The notes below the pieces were generated by a model, which was not told the origin of the DNA, searched no databases, and worked only from the letters and a program-made list of their open reading frames with translations. A stretch of 64,000 nucleotides of DNA from Dolomedes plantarius (Eukaryota; Arthropoda; Arachnida; Araneae; Dolomedidae): assembly GCA_907164885.2 (NCBI GenBank), contig OU015501.1, positions 23,693,591-23,757,590 on the forward strand, read 5' to 3'. Within the stretch, counting starts at the first letter, position 1. The number at the start of each line of letters is the position of its first letter. Shown piece after piece: positions 1-12,500 of the stretch. The position numbers were made by a program, and so were the translations under genes.

Positions 1-24
1 CAAACACCAATGATTTTAAAAATT

Positions 25-318
25 ACATCCCTCTCTGTATGTATCTCCCTCTCTGTATGTCCCTCTCTCTATTTTTGAAAACTAAGATATCTATACTTTA
101 TCATTACATCAAATAAGAAATTGTGGGAAAATTTTTTTTCACTTAAAAAATTTAGTAAAAATTCAGCAAGTACTAAAATATAGTATGGATTACATCACTC
201 TCTGTATGTAATATTGTTCACAATTCAGATATCTACACTTAATCATATCAAATAATAAATAGTTGGGAAAATTTCTTCACTTATAAAATGGAGTAAACAT
301 TCAGCAAGTACGGAAAAA
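25..318. repeat. Two-unit tandem repeat, about 165-bp period
   Basis: The block starting near 25 (attacatccctctctgtatgt) recurs near 190 (attacatcactctctgtatg). Both copies continue through aagatatct/cagatatct, atcaaataa, tgggaaaattt, ttcactta and attcagcaagta in the same order. Only two units are visible and the array may continue left of the window. No coding potential seen. Confidence 0.65.
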
Positions 319-786
319 AGTGTAGAAAATTAACTATTACTGGCTGTCGGTTGCTATGCCGGCGACGATTAAGCCTAGCCTCGCGATCGTTTATGCTCTC
401 TCTTTCACGCCTCTCTCTTAATGAATTATTTCTTCTTCGCTTTCTTTATTGAGACTGTTCCCAATTTTCACCCGATCGTGTAGCTCGCTTTCGAGCATTC
501 CTGATTTCAGCGCGTCAATCTATGTTGACACGCGGTTGCAAATTGCGGACGGCCGCTAATGTTTACATCTGGTAGTTGCAACCGTTGCCATTCGGAGTGT
601 AGAAATATTGTCGATTTTTGTGCCGCATACCTACACGTTTTATATATATAGATACTTTAATACATCGGAAGAAGTACTTTAATATAGTGTACGAACAAAT
701 ATTTTCCCCAAGTCGGCGCCCCAAGCACTTACCTAACTTGCTTACAGTATAACGCACCACTGCAAATAACTCATATTCACTTCTTT
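319..786. other. Non-coding stretch, no gene seen
   Basis: A locally GC-richer patch (about 340-560) between AT-rich flanks. Only short chance open frames are present, with no convincing splice sites or protein motif. Confidence 0.4.
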
Positions 787-790
787 TTAA

Positions 791-1356
791 CCCTCAAATG
801 GTACAGTGGTTTGAGACGAAATAGATGATACGGTCGGGTCAGATCCTCTTTTTTATGAGGTTTTTGGTAGAAATAAGTACACAATAAGCAGTTTTGTTGT
901 ATAATAACATTTATTGATAATATGGAAAAAACCCTTTTTGTATAAAAAATTACCAATGAATCGTAATTTTGCTAAACAAAGAAAATCTCTGTGGCATTTA
1001 TATAGAATGTTGCATATATTAGGTATAATATGTAATTTAGTCTACCTAAGTTTAGAAGTTAGTGAAATCAACTTTCCGAGCACAAAAATGTTAAAAATAA
1101 TATATACTGACATTTTTGGACTTCAAAATCGACATAAAAAATTAAAAAATATAAAAAGTATCTAGTGATTATGAATAACGTTTCCCAACAAAGACACTCG
1201 TATTTACTTATATCTATATCTAGTAGTAGGGTGGTCTAGTAGGTCTGTCTGGTAGGGTTCCTTGTCAACTCGATTTCTTGCAATGAGCGGGGAGAATACG
1301 GAAGGGGGAAGACACATCCTTGGGTCGGATCCAACCCCCACCGTACCGTTTGAGGG
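791..1356. mobile_element. piggyBac-like MITE, 566 bp
   Basis: Flanked by TTAA at 787-790 and 1357-1360. The ends are inverted repeats: left CCCTCAAATGGTACAGTGG, right (reverse complement) CCCTCAAACGGTACGGTGG. TTAA duplications with CCC-starting ends are the hallmark of the piggyBac superfamily. The interior has no transposase, so this is a non-autonomous copy. The short open frame at 914-1165 shows no recognisable motif. Confidence 0.7.
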
Positions 1357-1512
1357 TTAATTGAACACACCTAAACTAGTTTCGATTGTGAAGATTCTTT
1401 CCCCATCATGTACATTTTCTTATCTTGCATTTATTTTACATACAATATTAGGTACTTTAGATAGACTGGATTCTACCGTATTTTAATGAAATAGGTTCTA
1501 ACAAATTATATA

Positions 1513-2191
1513 CAGGGTGTCGATAATTAAGTGATAGCAAAGTCGATCGGAAACTTGTTCGATAACTAATTTTCGAACAAAAGATTTGAAGGAACGAAGA
1601 AGAAACAAATATGCATATTGATTTTTGTCGACGTAGAGCAGAAGCTGTTATAAAACCTAGAAACTTTCATGGAGATTTTGTTTTCAGCGTTCTTGCTATT
1701 GCTAATCAGAATCTCGTCGTTACGATTACCAGATAGAGCTTTGTTAGTAAAATTGTTTTACCAAAACGATAATGCAGCACTAGTTGCTCTATAAAAATTT
1801 CGGAGTTTTAAGGGGATACGAAAAGGTCCATTGACTGTTAAAGGTCTTCGATTAATGGTGGCCAAATTTGAAGAAACTGATTCTTCCTCGGACACACTGC
1901 GGTCAACTGTAGAACATGCTATCTTACGATTTCAAATGGTAGCTGAAAATGATGATCGTCATGTTGAATATGTCTTGTTGTAATAAATTTTTTTAACTAT
2001 AGTAAATGTTGGCTAAATGTGTAATACATCAAAAACGCCCTATGGTGGTGAAATTTTGAACTAATTTTTTTATTCGCTCAAACAAATTCCCATCCCTTCA
2101 ATATGTCCTACACAAAATTTCATAACTTTCTGAACAATAGTTTCGACGGTAGACAACTTTAAAGTAGGGAAGTTTAATTATGGACACCCTG
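1513..2191 (+). mobile_element. Deleted mariner-like element with transposase N-terminal remnant
   Basis: Inverted ends CAGGGTGTCGATAATTAA and CAGGGTGTCCATAATTAA are each flanked by TA (1511-1512, 2192-2193), fitting Tc1/mariner insertion. Around 1725-1860 the + strand encodes a helix-turn-helix-like piece (RALLVKLFYQND, then FRSFKGIRKGPLT and FEET) resembling the N-terminal DNA-binding segment (DUF4817 type) of a mariner-like group. No DDE catalytic region is left in the 679 bp, so it is a deletion derivative. Confidence 0.65.
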
Positions 2192-2193
2192 TA

Positions 2194-3216
2194 CATTAGA
2201 TTCAAAATGTTTTTCACCTATATCGTTAAATTTTGGGAATTTGATATAAGAGATCCTCCCCTATTCTGCTCTATTTCATTTTCTTCGTGCATCCGGTTTT
2301 TTTTTCATATTTAAATTTTAACTTTCACGATGCATTAATAAGTTTCCATTGTATAAATCGTCCATTACCATTTGTATCAAGCGTCGATTTTTTTCTGACT
2401 TCCGCAATTCGGTGGGGAATCCCACCGAGTAATAAGACCTATTAAAAAGCCCTTTTTATCCATTATGGTTTTAATCTGAAGTTCTAAAGAAGCTCTATAC
2501 ATCTTTTTAAGTTGTTTACTAACATGCTATTGTTTTTTCTTTATTTCGCGTATGTGTATACTGAGCGTAGAATGTTCTGTTAGGATTTTGAGTCATAAGA
2601 AATCAAATCATCAAGCCAACCATACAGATGGCATGAAATTTAAAATAAACTATTTATGTCCAAAAGTTTCTTTTGAAGTAGATTATTCACATTTCAAAAA
2701 TTTTGAACAAGCAATTAAAAAAAAGTACTTTATTTGTGCCGACAAAATGTTACCTTTGTCATGTGTATCATAGGTCCTCCATACATGATCTAGAAATCCT
2801 TAACTTGTTGAAAGATAAATGATCCGTCACGGGAATGCACTTGTATGAGCTTTCAGAGGCATTTTATAATTCATAATTACATGGATTTATATATTTTACA
2901 TTCGATAAATTTAGGGTCACTCCTCTTGAAAAACTCTGCCACCCCCTCATGCTTTTACATCCGTATCGTTATGTGTCTCAGTTAAAAACACATTTTCATG
3001 TTTGATTGCTCCCCCCCCCCCCCCCCCCCCCAAGCTATAATTCAAAGAGGATAGAACTTTGATTCCTTACTAAAAAGTAACGATATTCAGTAGGCTGAAG
3101 GCCTATTTATTAACTGTGTAGCAAATTCCCACTGTTTCTTTTTATTAACTGTGCTAATTAATGTTTATTTTCTTTTGACACGTTCTTTATAACCATTCTT
3201 TTTGATAATGCTTTTG
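2194..3216. other. Intergenic AT-rich DNA with a poly-C tract
   Basis: No gene recognised. A run of 21 C lies at 3011-3031, possibly a homopolymer whose length is uncertain in the assembly. Confidence 0.5.
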
Positions 3217-3520
3217 GCCCAAAGTAGCCTGATGGTAGCGCTTCGGCTTTTGGCCCCGAGGGGGCTCGGTTCAACAATAAATATATTCGTGTCTAGGTCG
3301 GATATGTACGCGTTAAATCTGTAGACTAGAAAACCCTTCTATGAAGTCAGAGAGAGTGGGAGAAGGTACGAGCCTTCCCCCAATTGTCGGTTAAAATTGT
3401 GGTGGCATCTGGCCAAAACGGACTCTGACCCTTATGGTGCCATAAAAACCGGGGCTGCATTCTTCTGCCCTCTTCCATCTATAGACCTGGTCTGGAGTTG
3501 TTCGGGCCAGGGGGCATAAT
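3217..3520 (+). mobile_element. tRNA-derived SINE, family 1, copy A
   Basis: The head carries an A-box-like GTAGCCTGATGGTAGCGC and a decayed B-box-like GGCTCGGTTCAA. The body matches copies at 6416-6755, 25841-26195 and 35476-35685 (CGGATATG...CGTTAAAT, GGTCTGGAGT, CCAGGGGGCAT at the 3' end). Most diverged of the four copies. Confidence 0.65.
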
Positions 3521-5042
3521 ATATATTCTGCATAGTTTGAGCAGCTTTTAACATACCACAATACTTTTGAAATGAAGAGGCAAGTTTTAATGCATTAAAT
3601 ATTATTTTCTCTTCAACTATTCTCAGTGTATTCCTTTAGTATAGGGGATTTATCATCAGAGGAATCCGCACATTCTACTTGCCAAAGTTTTGGTTCATAA
3701 CACTCTTAAATCCCGATTGCTAGTTCTATTTATTGTAGTGATGCAAATGAAATAATACCAAAATATACTCGAATATCTAAAAAAAACCCGGACTATTCAG
3801 AAGTTGTAAATGAACCGTGTATGGTCTTTTAAAAAGAATTTAATACAGTAAAAATACTCATATTTATTTTCTTGCTAAAAATTTATTTTCTTGTTTTTCT
3901 TTGCTAAAAAGACTGTTATATCCCTATATTTACAAGTTATGTTCTCATTGTTTTGAACAGCTTGTATTTTTAAAACTCTTTCTTTTTTGCAACCCTCAAA
4001 AGAGAAGAATGAGAGTACATTGAATCTGTTCATTCTTTGAACGGGTGGCTTTTGCTTTTTTAAGACTTTTCCGCATTGATAACCTAAGCCTTCTTACTTA
4101 ATCCGTTACTAGCAAACTGTCATAGGAGTTTCTCTTTATTGCTCTCAATAAAAACCGTCTGCATAATCTGCTCATTCTTTACGAAACTCTTATTTTGTTT
4201 ATAACAGCGAGAACTTGGACTTTTGTTTTATTTCTTTTCATTACTTGTGTGTGTGTGTGTGTGTCCTTTCAAATTAAGTAGTGAAATTTAGGAAAAATGA
4301 AAACTATTTTTTAGGTACTTTAGCATCAAACTAGTCGTATCAACGTGATCTAAATGGGCTTAGAATAATTTTTTTTTTAAGTTAGGCAAGTTCACTCAAA
4401 ATTTTTTTACCGAAGGAAAACTACAAGTTGTGCTCAAATGTAATGAAAGCACACTTATGTTTTTAAGTTTCATATTTTAAACAAGAATGAAAGCAATCAA
4501 ACAATTTGTTTTTATAATAACATAAGTTAGCCATCTTATAGAGGAACTCATTCAGTGTAAAAACTAATTGATAAAAATCGCTTACACCTAGAGAAAAGTT
4601 TTAGTATAACATTTCTTTACCTTTAATAATGCTAGACTTTATTCATCACAAATATTGCTGGTAAAAGACGGGATTTTCTTTTAGTGTTTATATAGATCCC
4701 TCGATCAAATAATATTGCCCATAACTATGTGCGCCGTCAGTAAACCATAACTACCTCAAAAGATATTTTCTGTGCGTAAAGAAATTAGTTGTAAACGAGT
4801 TTAGAAACGTGAATTTTTAAATAATAGTATCTCTTGTAGTTTTTATTGTTTCTGGGTCTTGCTGAGTCCATGCACCATCAGAAAGTCAGCAGTCGTTAGA
4901 GGGTTCTTATAAATAGCCTCCTTAGTCAACCCCAAGCAAGCAAGAGGCCTGCTCAATAACACATGCGGGAATAGTTGGAAAGACCTTGTGACCCTGATCT
5001 CAAATGACCACTAACCAGCCTAGAAATGGGAGTCTGACAACC
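3521..5042. other. Intergenic AT-rich DNA, no gene seen
   Basis: Contains a (TG)n microsatellite at 4246-4264. No open frame with recognisable motifs and no inverted-repeat element identified. Confidence 0.5.
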
Positions 5043-5044
5043 TA

Positions 5045-6263
5045 CACTCAAGAGCCAAAACATTATGACCACCTGTCAATAACGAGTTGGCCGACCTTTG
5101 GCGCGCAACACAGCTTTAACCCGCCTTGGCATGGATGCCACAAGTCCTTGGTAGATGGCCGGAGACAGATTGTACCAGATGTTTAAGCAACGGTCACGCA
5201 AATCCGAGATATTGCGAATTGGTGGTCTTTGAACTCTGAGCTGCCGTCCCATGACATCCCAAATGTGTTCTATCGGATTGAGAACCGGTGAGTTAGGCGG
5301 CCAGGACATTAACTGGAATTCAGCATCATGTTCCTGGAACCACTCCAACACAATTTTAGCCTTGTGACACGGGGCGTTGTCCTGTTGGAACATTCCATTT
5401 CCAGCTGAAAAAACAGAGGCCATGTAAGGGTGCAACTGGTCCGCAATGATGTTCAGATACCCTGTAGCATTCATGGTCGGCTCTACCACAACCACGGGTC
5501 CCAGAGACGCCCAAGAGAACGCCCCCCAAAGCATAATACCGCCACCACCGGCCTGTGTATGACCTACTGTACATTGAGGGAACAACAGTTCGCCTGGAAG
5601 ACGGCGTATCCTGACACGGCCATCGGCGTGATGAATGCCAAACCGTGATTCATCTGACCAGGCAACTCTCTCCCACTGATCCATGGACCAGTCGCGATGT
5701 TCCCGGGCCCAGCGCAGGCGCAGTTGGCGATGACGCTTGGTCAGCAAAGGCACACGAGTGGGACGTTTACTGCATAGCCCCATATCCAACAGTGTCCGCT
5801 GAACAGTGTGCTGCGATACTATTCTACTTGGCCCTGCATTGTATTGGGCTGTCAGCTGAACCACTGTCTGGCTCCGGTTTTGCTTCACCATGCGAGACAG
5901 TCTCCGACGACCATTTTCTTTGATAGCGTGTGGACGTCCAACACCATGTCATCTACTGCTGGTTTCACCGTCATTCATCCACTTTGCATAAGTACTAACA
6001 ACTGTAGGTCGCGAACAACCCACGAGTCGTGCAGTTTCGGAAATACTTGTTCCGAGCCTTCGAGCCATTACAATCTACCCTCTATCAAAGTCGCTTAGAT
6101 CCGCAGGCTTTCCCATCACACACAGAAGTAAGTGAAAGAATGATTCTTCAGACTCTCCAGAAGCAGTTAAATACCACTTCAACCTGATCACGTGCCTTCC
6201 ACGTCATCCAGGCGAATTCATTGCAAAATGTAGGGGTGATCATAATGTTTTGGCTCTTGAGTG
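5045..6263 (-). mobile_element. Tc1-like transposon, 1,219 bp, DD36E type
   Basis: Terminal inverted repeats begin CACTCAAGAGCCAAAACATT on both ends and extend about 28 bp with one mismatch; each end is flanked by TA (5043-5044 and 6264-6265). It carries one transposase frame on the - strand. The repeats are related to those of the element at 38278-39489 (shared ATTA(A)TG(T)GACCACC inner part). Confidence 0.9.
5076..6116 (-). pseudogene. Tc1-like transposase with two nonsense codons
   Basis: Reading from the ATG at 6116 gives about 346 codons, the usual Tc1 transposase length. The N-terminal helix-turn-helix region (SETARLVGCSRPTVV) is followed by a GRP-type linker and the catalytic domain with WSDESRF (first Asp), FQQDNAPCHKAK (second Asp) and SPVLNPIEHIW (Glu). 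36 residues separate the second Asp from the Glu, against 34 in classic Tc1, so this is DD36E. Two in-frame stops sit in the DNA-binding half: TAG at codon 14 (6075-6077) and TGA at codon 56 (5949-5951). The catalytic 271-residue part is still open, so the decay looks recent. It would act by cut-and-paste at TA in the nucleus, but this copy should be inactive. Confidence 0.9.
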
Positions 6264-6415
6264 TATATTTCCTTTAAAATTGAGAGCTCCCCGTAGTACC
6301 AATTGTTGATCTCTTAGAGATCATGGTCGAGATTTTATTCGAAATTTCCTCGAAAGTAAGAAATTTGGATGAGTTCGGAGGTTCTGAGCTGCCCTCCTTG
6401 TCAGGCCACCCGCAA

Positions 6416-6755
6416 TGTTGTTGTTGTTTTATCTAATGCCCCCTGGCCGGAAGTATTCCAGACCAGGTCCATATAGGCTAGCGGGCAGAGTGGTGTAGTT
6501 CCAGTTTAGAATGGCACCACAAGGGTCGGAGTCAGATTTAGCCTAGTGCCACCTCAATTTTGACCGAGCACCCCCGGGGGGGGGGGGGGGTCATACCCTC
6601 TCCGACCTCATAGAGGGACTTTTCGGTCTAATGATTTAACGTGCCCATATCCGGCCTAGACACAGAGGTACTAGACACTAGAGACTCGCCGGGATTCGAT
6701 CCGAGCACCCTCAGCAATGAAAGCCGACGTGCTACCACTAGGCAACCTCGGGCCC
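6416..6755 (-). mobile_element. tRNA-derived SINE, family 1, copy B (full length)
   Basis: On the - strand the head reads GAGGTTGCCTAGTGGTAGCA (A-box region), then GGATCGAATCCC (B-box). The body holds GGCCGGATATGGGCACGTTAA and ends CCAGGGGGCATTAG plus an (AAC)n tail, seen as gttgttgttg at 6416-6426. A poly-G run (6576-6590) is embedded in the body. The best tRNA-like promoter of the four copies. Confidence 0.8.
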
Positions 6756-7223
6756 TATGCTCAATGTCATGACTGCTTATATCCACATGAGAAGGAATCC
6801 ACTATAAATGAATATTTTGAGAAACAGACAAATGCCTGAGTTTATCCAATATAGCATTTCCATTTTTATCACCTTTTTTTATGGTCGTTTTGTAAATGCG
6901 AATGTCTGACAGGTTCTAAATATCGTTATAGCTGCTCACTGAGTTTTTATATTTTGGTCCGTCATCAATAGCTATTAGCTCAATTCTGAAAACAGAACAG
7001 AAATCCGGAGTTTGGGTTTTAAATTTTCTGGAGAGAGCCTTGATAAAAGTTCTACTGCCAGTGCTACCATGCTCATTTTTATTTTCAGGCGTATAAACCT
7101 GACTATTATTAGAAGGGGTATTGTTTATGCCCCCTATGGCCATTTTCCCTAGGTAATTAGGTGAGATTTTTTTAATAGACCAGAAGTTCAGTGTGAATCG
7201 AAATCCAAGTTAGACACTAAAGA
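6756..7223. other. Intergenic DNA, no gene seen
   Basis: Only short open frames (for example 6916-7143 on the - strand) without motifs or splice context. Confidence 0.4.
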
Positions 7224-7398
7224 CAATGACGTAGCGAGCATAACTGGCGCCCGGAGCAAGATACCTTTTTGGCGCCTCCCCCGAAAAACATATAGTAATT
7301 TTATATATAGAATAAGTGAAAAGGACCATTTGGCGCCCCTCTACGAGAGGCGCCAGGTGCATGATAGACCCCCTTGCCCCCCTCTCGCTACGCCACTG
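7224..7398. mobile_element. Small inverted-repeat element, possible hAT-like MITE
   Basis: Ends are inverted: left CAATGACGTAGCGAG, right (reverse complement) CAGTGGCGTAGCGAG. GGCGCC motifs occur inside both arms. Flanking octamers actaaaga and accccaga agree at only 5 of 8 positions, so the class is uncertain. About 175 bp, non-coding. Confidence 0.4.
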
Positions 7399-7872
7399 AC
7401 CCCAGAGGACTGATACAATAGCGCCCTTTACACGACGGATCCGATTTAAAAAATTATTGACTACATTATTGGGCGTAAAATTTCCAAAATTGACGCAAAA
7501 AAAAAAAGTCATGAATCATTGTGAAAGTACCATTTTACCAAGGATTGGCTATTTGAAGCATAGAAGCCTAGAACATTATCAAATAACAAAAAGCAATACA
7601 ACATATTAACTTCACCATTAAAACACCAATACAATGCAACCAGAAAACTTATTAATCCCTTATATGCACTATAACATACATATGATGAACTATACATATA
7701 ACTATACATATGATGAACTAATCAATCAAATTTGAAAGGATATGTAAAAAAAAATTGCCATTAAAAAAAATTGAATTGGGATTTTTTTTTTTTAAATAAA
7801 AATTTTGGGGCCCTTAACATTCGGGGGCCCCTAGGCCCGGGCCTACCGGGACTAATGGAAAATCAAGGCCTG

Positions 7873-8035
7873 TTTACACGTTCGCTCTTTCCCTCGTGAA
7901 ACCACAATCCCGCGCGATTGAGTGCATGTGTGAAGGTGTCGGAGAGGAAGGGAAAGCTGCTTTGGAGCGTATTGCAAGTTTTCCCGCGCGCAATCCCGTA
8001 CGCTCCAAGCAGTCACGAAAGAGCGTACGTGTAAA
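7873..8035. repeat. GC-rich inverted repeat
   Basis: Arms 7873-7891 (tttacacgttcgctctttc) and 8017-8035 are inverted with one mismatch. A nested inverted pair (ggagcgta ... tacgctcc) lies inside. GC-rich against AT-rich flanks. Probably a miniature transposon, but no target duplication was established. Confidence 0.5.
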
Positions 8036-8050
8036 GGGCGAGTGTAAATA

Positions 8051-8731
8051 TATCAAGGAACGATGTCAACATGCGGAGACAGAAGATTCAATTTTTCTAC
8101 TTGACTAAAAGGACTATTTTTCTTTAGCCTTTGATTATTGCGTCTTCTCGTCAAAAATCCAGAGGTTCAATTTTGTGTGCCATAACTGTAGAGATTACTA
8201 TAATATTTAGCAAGAATTGATATTCTTTTTAGGCTTAAGGACTAAAGATCAGGCTCAAAAAGGGCGATTTTTTCATGGTAACTATTTTTCAGCTCTTTAA
8301 TGATGCGTGCAGCGTTTAGCCGCACTCTTGTAAATGAATCCGATACTCTGATACTCGGAACTAAGTAAATATTAGAATCACCCTAATTTACAGCAAAATT
8401 GATGACTTTTTACTAAAAAACTATTAAAGGCATAAAATTCAAAGAGCTTTTATTCTAAACATAAATTCTCAGACGTGATTAAAAGATTAAAATGTCCTTT
8501 GTTGCCCTGTGTAAAATAATAATCCTGTAATTGCAGGAAATACTCAGCTGACTGAGTCGCTGGCTTCAGGCGTGAAGCGTAGGATATTACATGTTAACAG
8601 AAAGACCGTAAATGCACTTTTGAAGGTCAAGTTTGCATTTTCTACTATAATCTGTTATTTACTCGGGTTCATAGGATTGTCAAGGTTCTGGAATTTAAGA
8701 TGTAAAACCTTAAAACTTACGATATTTGCTT
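8051..8731. other. Intergenic AT-rich DNA left of the LTR element
   Basis: No gene or repeat recognised. The last five bases (TGCTT, 8727-8731) are one half of the target duplication of the adjoining retrotransposon. Confidence 0.5.
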
Positions 8732-9020
8732 TGTCGTAACCTGGCGTGGTTCTTTTGTCATGTACAACTGGACACATAAAATCTTCATTCGTAAACACAA
8801 AGACGAACGTTTATTGACGCAAACAAAAACACTCACACAAAACAACAGGATAGGAATAAAACAGAGACGTTCGTAAGGGGTCAGGCTACCGCTTGTCGGT
8901 ATGACCTGCGTGATTGAGTTTCTCCATTCAACTGAACTTAGGATGCGCCGTGCCGATAAATGGCGACAGGGTTATGCGCATGAGAGGCGGAGGGGCGCTA
9001 TCATAGCCTCGTCCCTGACA
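8732..9020 (-). repeat. 3' LTR of the mosaic retrotransposon
   Basis: 289 bp, begins tgtcgtaacc and ends gtccctgaca on the + strand. Nearly identical to 14443-14731, differing at 8949 (C versus T). Confidence 0.95.
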
Positions 9021-9030
9021 CCTCCCCTCT
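9021..9030 (-). promoter_or_regulatory. Polypurine tract
   Basis: Reads AGAGGGGAGG on the - strand, directly upstream of the 3' LTR in element orientation. This is the expected primer site for plus-strand DNA synthesis. Confidence 0.8.
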
Positions 9031-9514
9031 AAAAGATTTGATTGGGTCTTCTTGAAGACAAATCAAATTGCTTCTTACATATATATATATACCATCACAT
9101 TAACAACATTCACCTTGATAACAAACATGTATGAGAAATAAAAAAAATGAGACATGAGATTATTAAAAGCATAACACATAAACAAATAAAAAAAAATGAA
9201 ACCCATACTTTAAAAGGTTTTAGACATTAACTGATAATTAAGCTTCATATGCAAGGCACTAAACATACTAAATTTTTTTTAAAAAAAATTGAGCTAAAAT
9301 ATTCAACTTTTGAGAACTAACAAACTAAATAAAGGTTTAAAATAAGAATATACCAATACTAATCATTTCAATCAAACATAAGAAAAAAAATTAAACAGCT
9401 TTTCCATCATCTGCGAGATACATCTACTATTTCCTGGAAAAGACAAGACATATAGGATTAATAATAAAGAAAAATAAATTGTTCATTAAAAGTCATTCAG
9501 TTCATGAAAAGTCA
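9031..9514 (-). other. Non-coding tail between pol and the 3' LTR
   Basis: AT-rich, with no open frame; no env-like coding region lies between the pol stop and the polypurine tract. Confidence 0.6.
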
Positions 9515-12500
9515 TTAATTATCTTCCCAGTGATCGGCTTTTAAACGTGACAAGGAATCAGCATTCAAGTGTTCTTTTCCTTTACGGTAAGTAATCGTGG
9601 CATGAAAACGTTGTAAAGCAAGAGACCATCTTTGAAGTCGGGGGCTTTGGGATGCACAGTTCGTAAGGAACTTCAAAGGATTATGATCACTGACGATTAT
9701 AATTTCTGAGCCGAATACATAAGTCTCAAACTTCTTTAAAGCAAAAATTACGGCATAAGCTTCCTTTTCGATTACAGCGTACTTTTCTTGCACTTCAGTC
9801 AGTTTCTTGCTTGCAAATGCAATAGGATGTTCGATGGCCTGTTCATCTTTTTGAGCTAAACATGCTCCTACAGCATAAGAAGATGCATCTGCGTATATTA
9901 TGAAGGGTAGCTTGAAATTCGGGGAATAACACTTAGGGGCGTTACATATTGCTTTCTTAAGATTAACAAAAGCAACATCATGTTCGTTTAGCCACACAAC
10001 ATCGTTTGGAGCTCTTCGTTTAGTTAAAGTAGTCAAAGGACGAGCAATATCTGAAAAGTTTGGAACATAAGCTCTATAATAAGATAATAGTCCTAGGATA
10101 CTTCTTACATCTTTCTTGGTTTTAGGCGGCTCTAAATTCTGTATAGCCTGCACTTTTTCAGGATCTGGTTCGTGTGATCCGGAACCTACGATATGACCAA
10201 GAAATTTGATCTTTCCTTTAGCAAAGTCACACTTTTGAAAATTAATAGTAAAGTTAGCTTCTTCTAGGGTCGTCATAACTGCGTCAAGATGTTTGAGATG
10301 CGTATTCCAATCATCTGAATAAATCGTAACATCATCAATGTACGACTCGGCGTACTCTTTGTGCTTAGAAAGTGTCTTATTCATAGTTCTTTGAAATGTA
10401 GCGGCAGCGTTACGTAATCCAAAGGGAAGGACAACAAATGCATACTGTCCTCGGTGCGTGACGAAAGATGTTAAGTCCCGGCAATCAGGGTTAAGCTTTA
10501 CTTGCCAGTAACCTTTCAGTAAATCTATGAGAGTGATGTACTTTGCTTTAGACACTTGATAAATTAAGTCCGTAGCATTTTTCATCGGAAATGAGTCTGT
10601 TTCAGTCTGGGAATTCAAGTATCTGTAATCCACACATAACCGAACAGTTCCGTCTTTCTTCGAGACACATACAACTGGATGTGCATATTCACTTTCAGAA
10701 GGTACAATCAGTCCCAGTTGTAATAATTCTTCAATCTGGCGATCGACTTCTTCCTCCAAAGCTTCTGGGATTCGAAATGGCTTTTGCTTCTTCGGTACAC
10801 TTCCTGGTTTCAATTTGATGTTATGCTCTCCAACGTGAGCAATTCGTGGAACACCTGACCTAAGGCTGGAATGTTTCCGAAGGATCTTTATAACGTCCAT
10901 TCTCTTGCTAGGTTCTAAGTGTGTCAGGTCCACTTCGGGATCGGGGTCTAAATGAGTGATCCTGGGGACGTTTTCAATTTCTCCAAAGTCAACATCAGCA
11001 TCATAAATAACACCGACATTGTTAGCTGATGCCTGGAATTCCCTTATCTTATTGGCATGGATATGTCTAATGCCATTATCAGGTAGTTGCACCAAATAAC
11101 TGTACGTGTTTTTCCTTTTCACAATCGTAGCCGGCCCGGTCCATCGTGCATAGACTTTATTGTCACTATCTGGAATTAGGACAATTACCTTGTCTCCTTC
11201 TTTGAATTCTTTATGACGGGTCTTCCTATTACGATAGTGTGCATAGGCTTCCTGTTTTCCTGCAGCAGTGAGACCAGCATGTTCTGCAGAATTCTCTAAT
11301 TTCGTCTTTAAATTGTTTAAGTAATCAGTAACTGATTTCAACTGTCCAAGGGGAATCAAGGTTTCATCGGTCCAAGTTGACTTTAAAATGGACAGAGGTC
11401 CTGTTGGTCGTCGACCATAGAGCATTTGAAACGGGCTAACTCCAGTGGTGGCGTTTGGAACTTCACGATAAGCCCATAATAAAAAAGGAATATGCTTGTC
11501 CCAGTCTTCCGAATATTCTCTCATCGTATGATGAATCATCCCTTTTAGAACAGCATTAAAACGTTCAACAAGTCCATTCGAGCTTGGGTGACCTGGGGTC
11601 GAGAATCTAGGGCATGACCCAAGTCTCTTCAAAAATTCTTTCGTCAAAGCTGACGTAAAGTTGGTTCCTTGGTCCGTCGCAACCATTTTGGGTATTCCTG
11701 TACGTGTAAAAATCTGTAGTAAGGCGTCGCATGTAGATTTTGCTGTCACAGTCTTCAACGGAATCGCCTCTGGCCATCTAGTGCATTGATCCACGGCACA
11801 AAGAACGTACTTGAAGCCTCGGCTACTTGGTTCCATGGGGCCTATTAAATCGACATTTATCACTTGAAACGGTTCATCGGGACGTGAAACTGGTGTGATT
11901 GGGACTTCATCAAATGGGCGTTTCTTGGCTTGAAGCTGACAGGCAACACACGAGTTACACCATTCTTCTATGTCCGTCTTCATACTAGGCCAGTAAAAGG
12001 AGTACTTAAGACGTTCGGCCGTTTTCTTTTTCCGTAAATGGCCTCCCCATAAACTAGAGTGAGCAAGCTCTAACAACCGTTTTCTACGAGACGTTGGAAC
12101 TACTAATTGATCTACGCGTTCACCTAAAATTTTATCTCGGTGGTACAAAAAATTGTCAACCACATAGAATCGATTAATTCCTTTCTGGGCATCTTGCCAA
12201 CATGACTGTAAACTTTTATCATCCTTTTGTTCGTTTCGAAACTTTTCTGAATCAGATATTTCATTTTGATCAATCTTGTTAACGGAATCATCCTTACTTA
12301 CGTTCTTAGACATAGTTGCACAACATTCAATAGTACTCTCGACAATACTCTCGACTAAATCATTACATTTATACACATTACCAGCATCTGAAATATTACT
12401 TAAGTTCTCACTTCTATCATCATAAAGCATTTGTAGATTAAAATCACTATCTTCTATCAAATAAAATGCAACATTATCTGGAGTATCACATTTCATTTCA

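Noticed and set aside
3011..3031. Poly-C tract as a functional element
   Set aside because: No partner sequence or context; could be a mutable homopolymer or an assembly length error.
5356..6098. Several short + and - frames overlapping the Tc1 transposase
   Set aside because: Shadows of the transposase in other frames, no independent motifs.
6416..6755. A genuine tRNA gene
   Set aside because: A- and B-box-like motifs are present, but the sequence does not fold into a full cloverleaf by inspection, and it is followed by a repeat body and AAC tail shared with other copies, so it is a SINE.
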